Source of the DNA: Tardibacter chloracetimidivorans
Lineage (GTDB): Bacteria > Pseudomonadota > Alphaproteobacteria > Sphingomonadales > Sphingomonadaceae
Length of the DNA: 64,000 nt
Assembly: GCF_001890385.1 (NCBI RefSeq)
Contig: NZ_CP018221.1
Location: 1,227,501 to 1,291,500 of the forward strand
Reading direction: 5' to 3'
Part shown: positions 7,383 to 15,895 of the stretch, one piece after another
Layout of the letters: the number at the start of each line of letters is the position of its first letter
How positions within the stretch are numbered: the first letter of the stretch is position 1
Made by a program: the position numbers and the translations under genes
Notes under the pieces: generated by a model
Told to the model about the DNA's origin: nothing
Database searches by the model: none
The model's input: only the letters and a program-made list of their open reading frames with translations

Positions 7383-8456
7383 ATGACCGAACCTCTGGTG
7401 AACGACCAGCGCAAGGCCGAACTGCTGTCGAAGCAGGTTCGCCATATCGACATCAAGAGCTTCGATGCCCGGCCGATCATCGACCAGATGGAAGGCATGA
7501 GCTTCACCAGCCGCGACCTGGCGCGGGCGACCCGCATCTACAACCAGATGCTGGAGGACAAGGACTGCTCGATCTTTCTGGTGATCGCCGGCTCCACCTC
7601 GGCGGGCGGCTGCATGGACCTCTATGCGGAACTGGTGCGCAACAACATGGTGGACGGCATCGTCGCCACCGGCGCGACCATCGTCGACATGGATTTCTTC
7701 GAGGGCCTGGGCCACAAGCACTATCAGGCGCAGGAAATCCCCGACGACGACACGCTGCGCTCGCTCTACATCGATCGCATCTACGACACCTATATCGACG
7801 AGGTGGCGCTTCAGGATTGCGACCACACCATTTTCGAGATCGCCGAGAGCCTGGAGCCCCGCCCCTATTCCTCGCGCGCGTTCATCCGCGAAATGGGCAA
7901 GTGGCTGGCGAAGAACGGCAAGAAGGAAAACAGCCTCGTGAAGCTCGCCTATGAGCATGACGTGCCGATCTTCTGCCCCGCCTTCACCGACAGCTCGGCG
8001 GGCTTTGGCCTCGTCAAGCATCAGGTCGATGCGATGAAGCGCGGCGGCCATTACATGACGCTCGATTCCATCGCGGACTTCCGCGAACTGACCGACATCA
8101 AGATCAAGGCGGGCGTGACCGGCCTTTTGATGGTGGGCGGCGGCGTGCCGAAGAACTTCATCCAGGACACGGTGGTCTGCGCCGAAATCCTGGGCCATGA
8201 GGTGGATGTTCACAAATATGCGGTGCAGATCACCGTCGCCGATGTGCGCGACGGGGCCTGCTCGTCCTCCACGCTTCAGGAGGCCGCGAGCTGGGGCAAG
8301 GTTTCGACCGCAATGGAGCAGATGGTCTTTGCCGAAGCGGGCTCGGTCATCCCGCTGCTGGCGTCGGACGCCTATCATCGCGGTCATTGGAAAACCCGCG
8401 CCAAACGGGCCTATGCGACGATGTTCGACCGCGCGGTGCAGGCACCGAAAGGTTAG
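7383..8456 (+). CDS. Deoxyhypusine synthase-like protein (putative polyamine aminobutyl transferase)
   Basis: 357 aa from an ATG preceded by a TGGAG Shine-Dalgarno sequence. It has the DHS fold motifs: 'IFLVIAGSTSAGGCMDLY' (NAD-binding region), 'DGIVATGATIVDMDF', 'HDVPIFCPAFTDSSAG' and 'LLMVGGGVPKNFIQDT'. The region 'AASWGKVSTAMEQMVF' aligns with the eukaryotic active-site lysine segment (SWGK; here K306). Eukaryotic DHS modifies eIF5A. Bacteria have no eIF5A, so bacterial members are thought to act on small polyamines, for example making homospermidine from putrescine. The decarboxylase immediately upstream fits that role. The TAG stop lies inside the left terminal repeat of the downstream MITE-like element. 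Confidence 0.85.
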   Translation: MTEPLVNDQRKAELLSKQVRHIDIKSFDARPIIDQMEGMSFTSRDLARATRIYNQMLEDKDCSIFLVIAGSTSAGGCMDLYAELVRNNMVDGIVATGATIVDMDFFEGLGHKHYQAQEIPDDDTLRSLYIDRIYDTYIDEVALQDCDHTIFEIAESLEPRPYSSRAFIREMGKWLAKNGKKENSLVKLAYEHDVPIFCPAFTDSSAGFGLVKHQVDAMKRGGHYMTLDSIADFRELTDIKIKAGVTGLLMVGGGVPKNFIQDTVVCAEILGHEVDVHKYAVQITVADVRDGACSSSTLQEAASWGKVSTAMEQMVFAEAGSVIPLLASDAYHRGHWKTRAKRAYATMFDRAVQAPKG

Positions 8457-8727
8457 AGCGGGGTACGTCAGATCGGATTGACCTGCACCGCGAGGATTTC
8501 GCGCCTGTGGGCAGGAGGCGGGCGCAGGACGTAGTGGTGGCTACGATCAAGCCCGTCGACGAACCCACAGCGCGAAACGACGCGGCCCTTCGGGTTGTCC
8601 TGTGGCGCGCGCCCGCGACATTGCGTCGCTTGCACGATGGACCCGCATCGCGCTGCGCGCCGCGCCTTGCGGATCATCCCGCCCCAGGACAACGCAGGTG
8701 GTTTTGATTTAACGCACGCCGCTCTAA
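8453..8727. mobile_element. MITE-like element A (275 bp, imperfect terminal inverted repeats)
   Basis: The left end TTAGAGCGGGGTACGTCAGA pairs with the right end read in reverse (TTAGAGCGGCGTGCGTTAAA), giving about 22 bp of inverted repeat with four mismatches. The interior is full of hairpins (for example CGTAGTGGTGGCTACG at about 8530) and has no supported gene. The left repeat supplies the TAG stop codon of the upstream DHS-like gene. It fills most of the 384 bp gap before the lipoprotein gene; the remaining 113 bp (8728-8840) show nothing but probable promoter sequence. No target duplication is obvious. Non-autonomous status is inferred from size and the lack of coding capacity. Confidence 0.55.
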
Positions 8728-8840
8728 TATTGCGATGGAACGGTTGGCTGCCGGGACAGGGCGTTGCCACATCCCGCCCGTGGGCTTTATGTAGGCACCT
8801 GTTCACGGGCTTCCCCCGTCCGTGAAGCTGTGTCTCTCCA

Positions 8841-9233
8841 ATGAAAGCAAAGTCCCCTTTTATGAAGCTTCCCCTTATCGTTTCTCTTGCGGCCTGCGGC
8901 CTTGCGCTGTCGGCCTGCGGCAACGGCAATACCGGCAGCGAAGAAGCCAATATCGCCGAAGCCAACCAGACCGTGGACGAGGCCACGCCGCTGCCGCCGG
9001 CAATCGCCGATAGCCGTCCCTATCGCTGCGCGGACGGAAGCGTTTTCTTTGTGGATTTCCTCGCGGACGGCAAAACCGTGAATCTGCGGACGGAACGCGA
9101 AGGCCTGCCGACCACGCTCACCGCCGAAGAGCAGGGCGGACCTTATGTCGCCGAAGGCTATTCGGTCGGCGGGAACGCCGAGGAAACGAAGATCGCAACG
9201 CCGGACAAGCCCGAGCAGAGCTGCAAGGCCTGA
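8841..9233 (+). CDS. Lipoprotein with MliC-like domain
   Basis: 130 aa (or 123 aa from the second in-frame ATG at 8862). A type II signal peptide 'KLPLIVSLAACGLAL' ends in the lipobox LSAC, so the mature protein would be acylated. The C-terminal half ('YRCADGSVFFVDFLADGK', 'TTLTAEEQGGPYVAEGYSV', final Cys near the C-terminus) resembles the MliC/PliC lysozyme-inhibitor fold, which starts with 'Y.C.dG' and has a conserved disulfide. The role would be protection of peptidoglycan from lysozyme, but this similarity is modest. A rho-independent terminator follows at 9259-9286. Confidence 0.7.
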   Translation: MKAKSPFMKLPLIVSLAACGLALSACGNGNTGSEEANIAEANQTVDEATPLPPAIADSRPYRCADGSVFFVDFLADGKTVNLRTEREGLPTTLTAEEQGGPYVAEGYSVGGNAEETKIATPDKPEQSCKA

Positions 9234-9258
9234 TTCCGACTGATCCGCGATTTTTGGG

Positions 9259-9286
9259 TCCCCGGGGCATGGCTCCGGGGATTTTT
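9259..9286 (+). terminator. Rho-independent terminator after the lipoprotein gene
   Basis: The stem TCCCCGG (9259-9265) / CCGGGGA (9275-9281) with a 9 nt loop is followed by TTTTT (9282-9286). The T-run is on the plus strand only. It ends just before the stop codon of the convergent methyltransferase gene. Confidence 0.8.
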
Positions 9287-10504
9287 CTACCGCTCAAAGC
9301 TGGCGACCAGCTCCACATGGATCGACCAGCGGAACTGGCCCACCGGCCATAGCCGCTCCAGCCGGAACCCTGCATCGACAAGCGCCTTTGCATCGCGCGC
9401 AAAGCTGTTTGGATTGCAGGACACCATGACCGCCCGCGGCACGGCCGAGCGGGCGATCATCTCTACCTGCGCCCTGGCTCCGGCGCGCGGCGGATCGACC
9501 ACCACGGCGTCGAAGGGCTGAAGCTCCTTCATATCGAGCGGGGCGCGGAACAGGTCGCGGTGCCGCGCCGTCACCGGCCGCTGGAACCGGTTCGCCGCCT
9601 GCTGGAGTGCTTCCATCGCATTGCCTGCCGCGTCCACGGCGGTGACATGCGCCTGCCGGGAAAGCGGAAGCGAAAATGTGCCGAGCCCGGCGAAAAGATC
9701 GGCGATCCTCCGCGCGCCCGCAACGGACCGCTGAACCGCTGAAACCAGCGCCCGCTCGCCGTCGACCGTCGCCTGAAGAAAGGCGGACGGCGGCAGCGCA
9801 ACGGGTATGCCGTCGAAGGATATGGTCGGCGCGTCCGGCATATGCACCAGTTCCGCGCCATATCCCCGGTCGACCGACAGCCGCGCGAGGCCATGCTTCA
9901 CCGCAAAATCGGTCATCGCTTCCAGCGCGCCCAGCCCATCGGCCGTGACCGGACCGATCAGCACGTCCACTCCCTGATCGCAGCGCGTAAGCGTGATCCC
10001 ACCCGCAGACCGTTCGGCAAACAGCCTTGAGGAAAGCTTTCGCAACGGCTCCACCAGCGCGAAAAGCACCGGGTCCAGCACCGGACATTCGGCAATGTCG
10101 ACCAGCCTGTGACTTTCCCCCTCGTTGAAGCCAAGCACCACCCGGCCCTGTCGCTTCTGCACGCGGAGGCTCGCCCGGCGGCGGCATCCGGCGGGGGAGA
10201 GATGCGGTTCCTCCATATCGGGAGCGCTTATCCCCTGCTGGGCCAGCGCATGGCGAATCCGGTCGGATATGAAGGCGCGATAGGCGGCGTCATCCACATG
10301 CTGAAGCTGGCACCCGCCACAACGCCCGTAATGGCGGCAGGGCGGCGACGCATGATGCGGCCCCCTTTCCACCACCTCGCCATCGGCATTGACCAGATCG
10401 CCCGGAGCCGCGCCGGCCACATGCAGCCCATCGGCGGTCACGCCGTCGCCGCGTGAGGCGATGCGGATGATCCGGCCTTCGCCGGGCGCGCTCAGTTGCT
10501 GCAT
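9287..10504 (-). CDS. 23S rRNA (uracil-5-)-methyltransferase, RumA/RlmD type
   Basis: 405 aa, starting at an ATG that overlaps the end of the upstream nnr gene by 13 bp. An N-terminal TRAM-like strand region is followed by an iron-sulfur cysteine cluster ('PPCRHYGRCGGCQLQH' plus the later 'IAECPVLD'). Then comes the SAM-binding 'IADLFAGLGTFSLPL', the catalytic 'VVVDPPRAGA' and the cysteine motif 'VMVSCNPNSFARDA'. This is the RumA/TrmA class that forms 5-methyluridine. The Fe-S cluster favours an rRNA target over TrmA-type tRNA activity. Which uridine (U1939 or U747 type) cannot be decided here. Confidence 0.87.
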   Translation of the reverse strand: MQQLSAPGEGRIIRIASRGDGVTADGLHVAGAAPGDLVNADGEVVERGPHHASPPCRHYGRCGGCQLQHVDDAAYRAFISDRIRHALAQQGISAPDMEEPHLSPAGCRRRASLRVQKRQGRVVLGFNEGESHRLVDIAECPVLDPVLFALVEPLRKLSSRLFAERSAGGITLTRCDQGVDVLIGPVTADGLGALEAMTDFAVKHGLARLSVDRGYGAELVHMPDAPTISFDGIPVALPPSAFLQATVDGERALVSAVQRSVAGARRIADLFAGLGTFSLPLSRQAHVTAVDAAGNAMEALQQAANRFQRPVTARHRDLFRAPLDMKELQPFDAVVVDPPRAGARAQVEMIARSAVPRAVMVSCNPNSFARDAKALVDAGFRLERLWPVGQFRWSIHVELVASFER

Positions 10505-11916
10505 GCGGTATCGGCCAGCGTGCGGTTCAATGCCGGGACAAGCGCGTCGGCGTTGATGAGCGGACCTGCAAGCCGGGCCGCCTCGCCATGCAGCCACACG
10601 CCCGCGCAGGCCGCCTCGAACGGCTCCAGCCCACGCGCCAGCATTGCCGCGATCACGCCGGAAAGCACATCACCGGTGCCTGCGGTCGAAAGCCAGAAGC
10701 TGGGGGAGCCGGAGATTGCCGCCCTTCCGTCCGGCGCGGCCACGATCGTGTCGGGGCCTTTCAGTACCACCACCGCCTGAGCGGTGGCGGCCGCCTTGCG
10801 CGCCCGGTCGACCCTGCTTCCCGTCTGCGCACCGAACAGCCGGACGAACTCGCCCTCATGGGGCGTCAGCACGGCAGCCCGGCCGTGGAGGCGGCGGGCG
10901 ACGGGGATTGCGCTTGCGCCAAGCAGGACCAGCGCATCGGCATCCAGCACCAAGGGACAGCCGGGGCCGGACAAGGCCGCATCGAGACGGACGGACGCCT
11001 CCCTGTCGCGGCCAAGTCCCGGCCCGACCACCACCGCGCCGATGCGGCCATCCTCCAGCAGTTGTTCAAGCTCCAGCTCATCCGTTTGCCGCTGAATGAC
11101 GGAGTCCGGGCCGCCAGGTGCCGCGCCCGTGCCCGCGACCACGACATAGCCGGCGCCTGCCGCCTGCGCGCCACGGGCGGCGAGCATGGCTGCGCCGGGC
11201 ATTGCGCCTTCGACGACCAGCGCAAAGCCGCGTGTATATTTGTGATCGGCAAATGTTGGAGCCGACAGCCGGGGTTTCGTGATCCGCCAGCAGCGGGTTT
11301 CAACCGGGATGCCGATGTCTGCGGTGACGATCCTGCCGCACAGGCCCGCCGCCGGATAGAGCAGATGCGCGGGCTTCAGCGCTGCGAGCGCGATCGTCAT
11401 GTCGAAAGGCAGCGACGCGCCAAGGAGCGCGCCGTCGTCCGTGCCGACTCCGCTTGGAAGGTCGATTGCGATCCTGGCGTTGGCGGCCCCCATTAAATCC
11501 GCCAGACGGCCCGCTACCTGCGGCTTCAGCTTGCGCTTCATGCCGGTGCCGAACAACGCATCGACCAGCACCGGAGCCGGTTGCACGCTGGCCAATGGCT
11601 CGACCGGCGCAGGACAGGCGGCAGCCGCAGCCACCGCTTCGCGCGACGAGGGCGGCGCAAGCTGGCCGACCGTGACGGGCCAGCCGCGCTCGGCGAGTTC
11701 GCGCGCGATCACATAGCCGTCACCGCCATTGTTGCCGGGTCCGCAAAGGACAAGCACATGATCGGGACCGGTGAAGGCCGCAATGGCTGATGCCGCAGCG
11801 CGGCCCGCGCGGTCCATCAGTGCTTCGCCCGGCGTTCCCGCCGCAATCGCAGCGGCATCCGCGCGCCGCATTTCATCGGCGGTGGCGACGGCCTGTTCCA
11901 AAACGATGCTTGTCAT
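10492..11916 (-). CDS. nnr: Bifunctional NAD(P)H-hydrate epimerase / ADP-dependent dehydratase
   Basis: 474 aa from an ATG with a GGAGAAG Shine-Dalgarno sequence. The N-terminal YjeF_N epimerase domain contains 'VLVLCGPGNNGGDGYVIA'. The C-terminal ribokinase-like dehydratase domain contains 'GVVVGPGLGRDREASV', 'AAVLTPHEGEFVRLFG' and 'LSTAGTGDVLSGVIAAM'. Together they repair damaged, hydrated NAD(P)H. The fused form is the usual bacterial one. The gene is co-directional with, and overlaps by 13 bp, the downstream RNA methyltransferase gene, so the two are probably co-transcribed. Confidence 0.93.
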   Translation of the reverse strand: MTSIVLEQAVATADEMRRADAAAIAAGTPGEALMDRAGRAAASAIAAFTGPDHVLVLCGPGNNGGDGYVIARELAERGWPVTVGQLAPPSSREAVAAAAACPAPVEPLASVQPAPVLVDALFGTGMKRKLKPQVAGRLADLMGAANARIAIDLPSGVGTDDGALLGASLPFDMTIALAALKPAHLLYPAAGLCGRIVTADIGIPVETRCWRITKPRLSAPTFADHKYTRGFALVVEGAMPGAAMLAARGAQAAGAGYVVVAGTGAAPGGPDSVIQRQTDELELEQLLEDGRIGAVVVGPGLGRDREASVRLDAALSGPGCPLVLDADALVLLGASAIPVARRLHGRAAVLTPHEGEFVRLFGAQTGSRVDRARKAAATAQAVVVLKGPDTIVAAPDGRAAISGSPSFWLSTAGTGDVLSGVIAAMLARGLEPFEAACAGVWLHGEAARLAGPLINADALVPALNRTLADTACSN

Positions 11917-11938
11917 GACTTCTCCAGCATGTATCAAC

Positions 11939-12280
11939 ATGGCCGATATGAAGCCATCACTGTTCCGCATCGTTCTGATCTGCCCGGCCGTGGCGATGGG
12001 CCTCGCCGCCTGCTCGCCGTCGCCCTATTACACCGGGTCGAAAAGCCTTGCGCCGGGCGCGGTGCCGCGCGACGGGCTGGGTCGGCCGGTGATCGATGGC
12101 GAGGCTCTGGTCTATGATCTGCCGCCGCCCGCGCCGCGCATTTCCAGCGATATTACCGGCAGGCCGGTCGTTTCCTCGAACGCCAACCGGATCATCTATT
12201 TCGAGGATCTGCGCTATTCGGACCGGCCGCAGCGGGTCGCCGACACAAATCCCGGCGACCCCGCAGGCGTTCGACCCTAA
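11939..12280 (+). CDS. Small lipoprotein (113 aa)
   Basis: Two close in-frame ATGs (11939, 11948) precede a hydrophobic signal '[19 protein letters not shown]', a lipobox LAAC with the acylated cysteine at about residue 25. The mature part is short and Pro-rich ('[17 protein letters not shown]', '[13 protein letters not shown]') with no recognised domain. It is divergent from nnr with only 22 bp between starts, so the promoters overlap. It is convergent with ilvD, overlapping its end by 4 bp. Secretion and lipidation are well supported; function is unknown. Confidence 0.7.
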   Translation: MADMKPSLFRIVLICPAVAMGLAACSPSPYYTGSKSLAPGAVPRDGLGRPVIDGEALVYDLPPPAPRISSDITGRPVVSSNANRIIYFEDLRYSDRPQRVADTNPGDPAGVRP

Positions 12281-14001
12281 AGGTCCGCGTAGACGTGCGT
12301 CTCGGCCTGAGCGCCGGGATGCGTCACCGCGCCCTTCCATGCCGGGCCGACATTCTGCGCATAGCGCCAGAGCGCGCCTGATTGATAATCGGTCTGGCGA
12401 GGCCGCCACTCCGCCTTGCGGCGCGCAAGCTCGTCCGCATCGACTTCAAGCTCGATGGTCCCCGCCTCGGCGTCGATCGAGATGGTGTCGCCGTCCTTGA
12501 CGAGTGCGATCGGCCCGCAATCCGCCGCCTCCGGCCCGACATGGCCGATGCAGAAGCCGCGCGTCGCGCCCGAGAAGCGCCCGTCGGTGATCAGCGCCAC
12601 CTTTTCGCCCATGCCCTGGCCGTAAAGCGCCGCCGTGGTCGCCAGCATCTCGCGCATGCCGGGGCCGCCCTTCGGCCCTTCGTTGCGGATGACGATGACC
12701 GAACCTTCCTTGATCTGACGCGCCTCGACCGCAGCGAAGCAATCCTCCTCGCACTCGAACACCTGCGCCGGGCCGCTGAACTGCAGGCGGTGCATGCCCG
12801 CCACCTTGACGATGGCCCCCTCCGGCGCGAGCGATCCCTTGAGACCCACGACGCCGCCGGTCGCGGTGATCGGCGTCCGCGCGTCATGGATCACCTTCTG
12901 GTCCGGGTTCCATGTTACCTGCTCGATGTTCTCGCCCAGCGTCTTGCCGGTGACGGTCATGCAGTCGCCATGCAGCAGGCCTTCGCTCAAGAGCGTCTTC
13001 ATCACCATATAGACGCCGCCTGCCTCGTACATGTCCTTGGCGACATATTGCCCGCCGGGCTTCAGGTCCGCGACATAGGGCGTCGTCTTGAAGATCTCCG
13101 CCACGTCGAAAAGCGTGAACTCGATACCCGCCTCGTGCGCCATTGCCGGAAGGTGCAGCCCGCCGTTGGTGGAGCCGCCGGTCGCCGCCACGATGCGCGC
13201 CGCATTTTCAAACGCATCGCGCGTGCAGATGTCGCGGGGCCGGATGTTCCGCGCGATCAGTTCCATCACCTGACGGCCGGCCGCGCGCGAGATGTCCGCA
13301 TGCCCTTCATAAGGCGCGGGCATCATGTTGGAATTGGGCAGCGACAGGCCGATCGCCTCGCCCACGCAAGCCATTGTATTGGCGGTGAACTGTCCGCCGC
13401 ACGCGCCATGACCGGGGCAGGCCGCCCGCTCGATCGCCTTGAGTTCCGACAGCGGGCATGCGCCGGAACTGTACCGGCCCACCACCTCGAACACGTCCTG
13501 CACCGTGAGGTCCCGGTCCTGATAGCGGCCGGGCAGGATGGAGCCGCCGTAAACGAAGATCGACGGCACGTTCAGCCGCAGCATCGCCATCATCATGCCG
13601 GGCAGCGATTTGTCGCACCCCGCAAATCCCACAACCGCGTCATAGCTGTGGCCTCGCACCGAAAGCTCGATCGAATCGGCGATCACTTCGCGACTGACGA
13701 GGGAGGAGCGCATGCCCTGTGTGCCCATGGCGATTCCGTCGGTGACGGTGATGGTGTTGAACCGGCGGGGCGTGCCGCCGCCCGCGATCACGCCTTCGCG
13801 GCAGATGTCCGCCTGGTCGTTGAGCGTCGTGTTGCAGGGCGCGCTGTCATTCCCGGCGGAAACCACGCCCACGAACGGACGGGCGATCTCTTCCTCGGTC
13901 ATGCCCATCGCGTAATAATAGCTGCGTTGCGGGGCGCGCTCCGGACCGACCGAGACATGGCGGCTCGGCAGTTTCGACTTGTCAAAGCGGGGCGAAGTCA
14001 T
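12277..14001 (-). CDS. ilvD: Dihydroxy-acid dehydratase
   Basis: 574 aa from an ATG preceded by AAGGA; two ATGs lie 21 and 30 bp further upstream. Iron-sulfur and active-site motifs are visible: '[10 protein letters not shown]', '[17 protein letters not shown]', '[17 protein letters not shown]' and the C-terminal '[18 protein letters not shown]'. The enzyme dehydrates 2,3-dihydroxy-isovalerate and 2,3-dihydroxy-3-methylvalerate in isoleucine and valine synthesis. It stands alone here without other ilv genes, which is common for ilvD. Related sugar-acid dehydratases share the fold, but length and motifs fit IlvD. Confidence 0.94.
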   Translation of the reverse strand: MTSPRFDKSKLPSRHVSVGPERAPQRSYYYAMGMTEEEIARPFVGVVSAGNDSAPCNTTLNDQADICREGVIAGGGTPRRFNTITVTDGIAMGTQGMRSSLVSREVIADSIELSVRGHSYDAVVGFAGCDKSLPGMMMAMLRLNVPSIFVYGGSILPGRYQDRDLTVQDVFEVVGRYSSGACPLSELKAIERAACPGHGACGGQFTANTMACVGEAIGLSLPNSNMMPAPYEGHADISRAAGRQVMELIARNIRPRDICTRDAFENAARIVAATGGSTNGGLHLPAMAHEAGIEFTLFDVAEIFKTTPYVADLKPGGQYVAKDMYEAGGVYMVMKTLLSEGLLHGDCMTVTGKTLGENIEQVTWNPDQKVIHDARTPITATGGVVGLKGSLAPEGAIVKVAGMHRLQFSGPAQVFECEEDCFAAVEARQIKEGSVIVIRNEGPKGGPGMREMLATTAALYGQGMGEKVALITDGRFSGATRGFCIGHVGPEAADCGPIALVKDGDTISIDAEAGTIELEVDADELARRKAEWRPRQTDYQSGALWRYAQNVGPAWKGAVTHPGAQAETHVYADL

Positions 14002-14071
14002 CTGCTCATCCTTGCGTGACATTTTGACCACGCTCTTGGCTCCGGCAGGCGGGGCGGGTCAAGCAATAAGC

Positions 14072-14803
14072 TCAGGCAAACATGTCCCGCACCGACCGGA
14101 TCACCGGCTCCAGATGCGTGGCCCAGCGCTCCACCCCGGCCGGGTCGGCGATCCCGTCTTGCCTGATCTCCAGCCCCAGATAGGGAATGTCGTTCCCTTC
14201 GGCATGGCGGTTCATCGTATAGTTGAGGTCACGCCCGGAATAGGGCTGGTTGTCCCCGACCATCCAGCCCTGTGCCTCCAGCATCGGAATGGCGATCCGC
14301 GCGGCCTGGTCGTCGCGGTTGTAGAGCACGCCCACCTGCCACGGCCTTTGTTCTTCCGGGCGGGTTTCAAGGCGCGGCGTGAAGCTGTGGACCGAGACGA
14401 TCAACGCCGGGGCGTTTTCCTCCACCAGTCCTGCAAGCGCGCCATGATAGGCGCGGTGATAGCGGATGAGGCGATCCTCCCGCCTCTGCGCACAGAGGGC
14501 CGCATTGCCCGGAATCGCGATGCCGTCACTGACGTGGGGGATAAGGCCGGGCGCGTCCTCCTCCCGGTTGAAATCGACGATGAGGCGGGACAGCCTTGCA
14601 ACCACGGCCGTCGCCTCCAGCCGCGCCGCAAGCAGGCGCACCAGCGGCTCGACGCCGATGTCGATGGCCACGTGCCGGTCCAGCACGGTCGGGCATATGC
14701 CAAGGTCTAGCCCCTCCGGCACGCGGCTGGACGCATGGTCGGCAACAATCAGCAGGCCGGAATCGGGGCGGCCGGGGATCAGTTCATGAGTGTCGACGAT
14801 CAT
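14072..14803 (-). CDS. N-formylglutamate amidohydrolase family protein
   Basis: 243 aa. The family pattern is clear: 'LLIVADHASSRVPEGL' near the N-terminus, 'LSRLIVDFNREEDAP', 'YHRAYHGAL' and 'ALIVSVHSFTPRL', with conserved His/Asp/Glu residues expected to bind a metal. Members hydrolyse N-formyl-glutamate (last step of one histidine degradation route) or related acyl amino acids. No hut genes are nearby, so the physiological substrate is open. It is transcribed in the same direction as ilvD, about 70 bp upstream of it. Confidence 0.85.
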   Translation of the reverse strand: MIVDTHELIPGRPDSGLLIVADHASSRVPEGLDLGICPTVLDRHVAIDIGVEPLVRLLAARLEATAVVARLSRLIVDFNREEDAPGLIPHVSDGIAIPGNAALCAQRREDRLIRYHRAYHGALAGLVEENAPALIVSVHSFTPRLETRPEEQRPWQVGVLYNRDDQAARIAIPMLEAQGWMVGDNQPYSGRDLNYTMNRHAEGNDIPYLGLEIRQDGIADPAGVERWATHLEPVIRSVRDMFA

Positions 14804-14885
14804 CGATCAGCAATATCCGCAAGGAGACCGGAGTCCGATTCCATGAAGAAGCGCCGGTTGCAAGCCGCTGAATCTCTGCTCTTGG

Positions 14886-14922
14886 GGAAAACAGCGGCGG
14901 GGACGCAAGCGTCCACCGCCGC
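14886..14922 (-). terminator. Terminator of the ETF-QO/TPR/ispE operon
   Basis: On the minus strand, GCGGCGGTGGACGC and GCGTCCCCGCCGC form a 13-14 bp stem with one mismatch or bulge and a tiny loop, followed by TGTTTTCCCC. It lies in the 249 bp between ispE and the N-formylglutamate amidohydrolase gene. No gene is seen in that interval. Confidence 0.6.
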
Positions 14923-15052
14923 AGTTGAAGCTGCCAATGCCCTGAAGGCATGTGCGAAGCCTGTGACGGATGGAGCCGCGCCCAGGCGCGACGACGACCC
15001 GCCACGGCCCGGATTCGCAGGAACGGGTAAAGAAAGTCGCAGCAAACAGGGT

Positions 15053-15895
15053 TTAGGCGATCTTAACCCTGGTTGGCAGGAGCCACCATCCCGGCTCTCG
15101 CGCCGCCAGATCATCATGCGCAAGGCGGAGCGCCGCCTCGCTTTCAAACAGCGCAAAGCAGGTCGCGCCGGAGCCGGACATGCGGCTGAGCAATGCGCCC
15201 CCACAGGCGGCAAGCGCCGTCAGCACATCGGCGATCGGCGGGCACAGGGAGATCGCGCCCGACTGAAGATCGTTGCGCGCCCGGACCAGATCATCAATGG
15301 CGGGGCGGCTGTCGAGCGGACCCCGGTCCACCCCGTCCCAGGCGGCGAAGACCGGCCCGGTGGCGAGCGGAACCATCGGGTTGACGAGCAGCACGGGCAT
15401 GTCATTCAGACCTGCGACATCCGCGGGAACAAGCGTCTCGCCCTTCCCCCCGCCCCACATGGTGCGGCTGTATACACAGGCCGGAACGTCTGCCCCCAGC
15501 GGCTCGGCCAGTTCGGCCAGCCGCCCCAGAGAATAATCCAGGCCCCAGAAGTGGTTGAGCAGCCGGAGTGCTGCCGCCGCATCCGCCGATCCGCCGCCGA
15601 TCCCGCTTGCGACCGGCAGGTTTTTCGTCAGCGTCAGTCTGGCGCGCGGCGCGATGCTGGCGCTTGTCGCAAGCCGCCTTGCGGCGCTCAGCACCAGATT
15701 GTCGGTCGCAGAGAGACCGTCCGCCATCGGCCCTTCGATGGTGAGGGAAAGCGCCTCGCCCTCATCCACGGCCACGACATCACCGTCGGCGACGAACGCG
15801 AACAATGTCTCGAGTTCATGATAGCCGTCCGGACGGCGGCGGCGGACATGCAGCGCGAGGTTGAGCTTTGCAGGCGCGGCTTCGCTCTGCCTCAC
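15053..15895 (-). CDS. ispE: 4-diphosphocytidyl-2-C-methyl-D-erythritol kinase
   Basis: 280 aa GHMP kinase. It opens with 'APAKLNLALHVRRRRPDGYH' (substrate region), has the ATP-binding glycine motif 'PVASGIGGGSADAAAAL' and the C-terminal 'SRMSGSGATCFALF'. It phosphorylates CDP-ME in the MEP isoprenoid pathway. Its start overlaps the end of the TPR gene by 4 bp, so the two are translationally coupled. Length matches the family. Confidence 0.95.
   Translation of the reverse strand: MRQSEAAPAKLNLALHVRRRRPDGYHELETLFAFVADGDVVAVDEGEALSLTIEGPMADGLSATDNLVLSAARRLATSASIAPRARLTLTKNLPVASGIGGGSADAAAALRLLNHFWGLDYSLGRLAELAEPLGADVPACVYSRTMWGGGKGETLVPADVAGLNDMPVLLVNPMVPLATGPVFAAWDGVDRGPLDSRPAIDDLVRARNDLQSGAISLCPPIADVLTALAACGGALLSRMSGSGATCFALFESEAALRLAHDDLAAREPGWWLLPTRVKIA

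Noticed and set aside
6021-8387. A 788-codon minus-strand frame across the decarboxylase and DHS-like genes
   Set aside because: It is antisense to two well-supported enzymes and the repeat between them, and its translation resembles no family.
12382-14019. A 545-codon plus-strand frame opposite ilvD
   Set aside because: It is antisense to ilvD, whose iron-sulfur and active-site motifs are complete.
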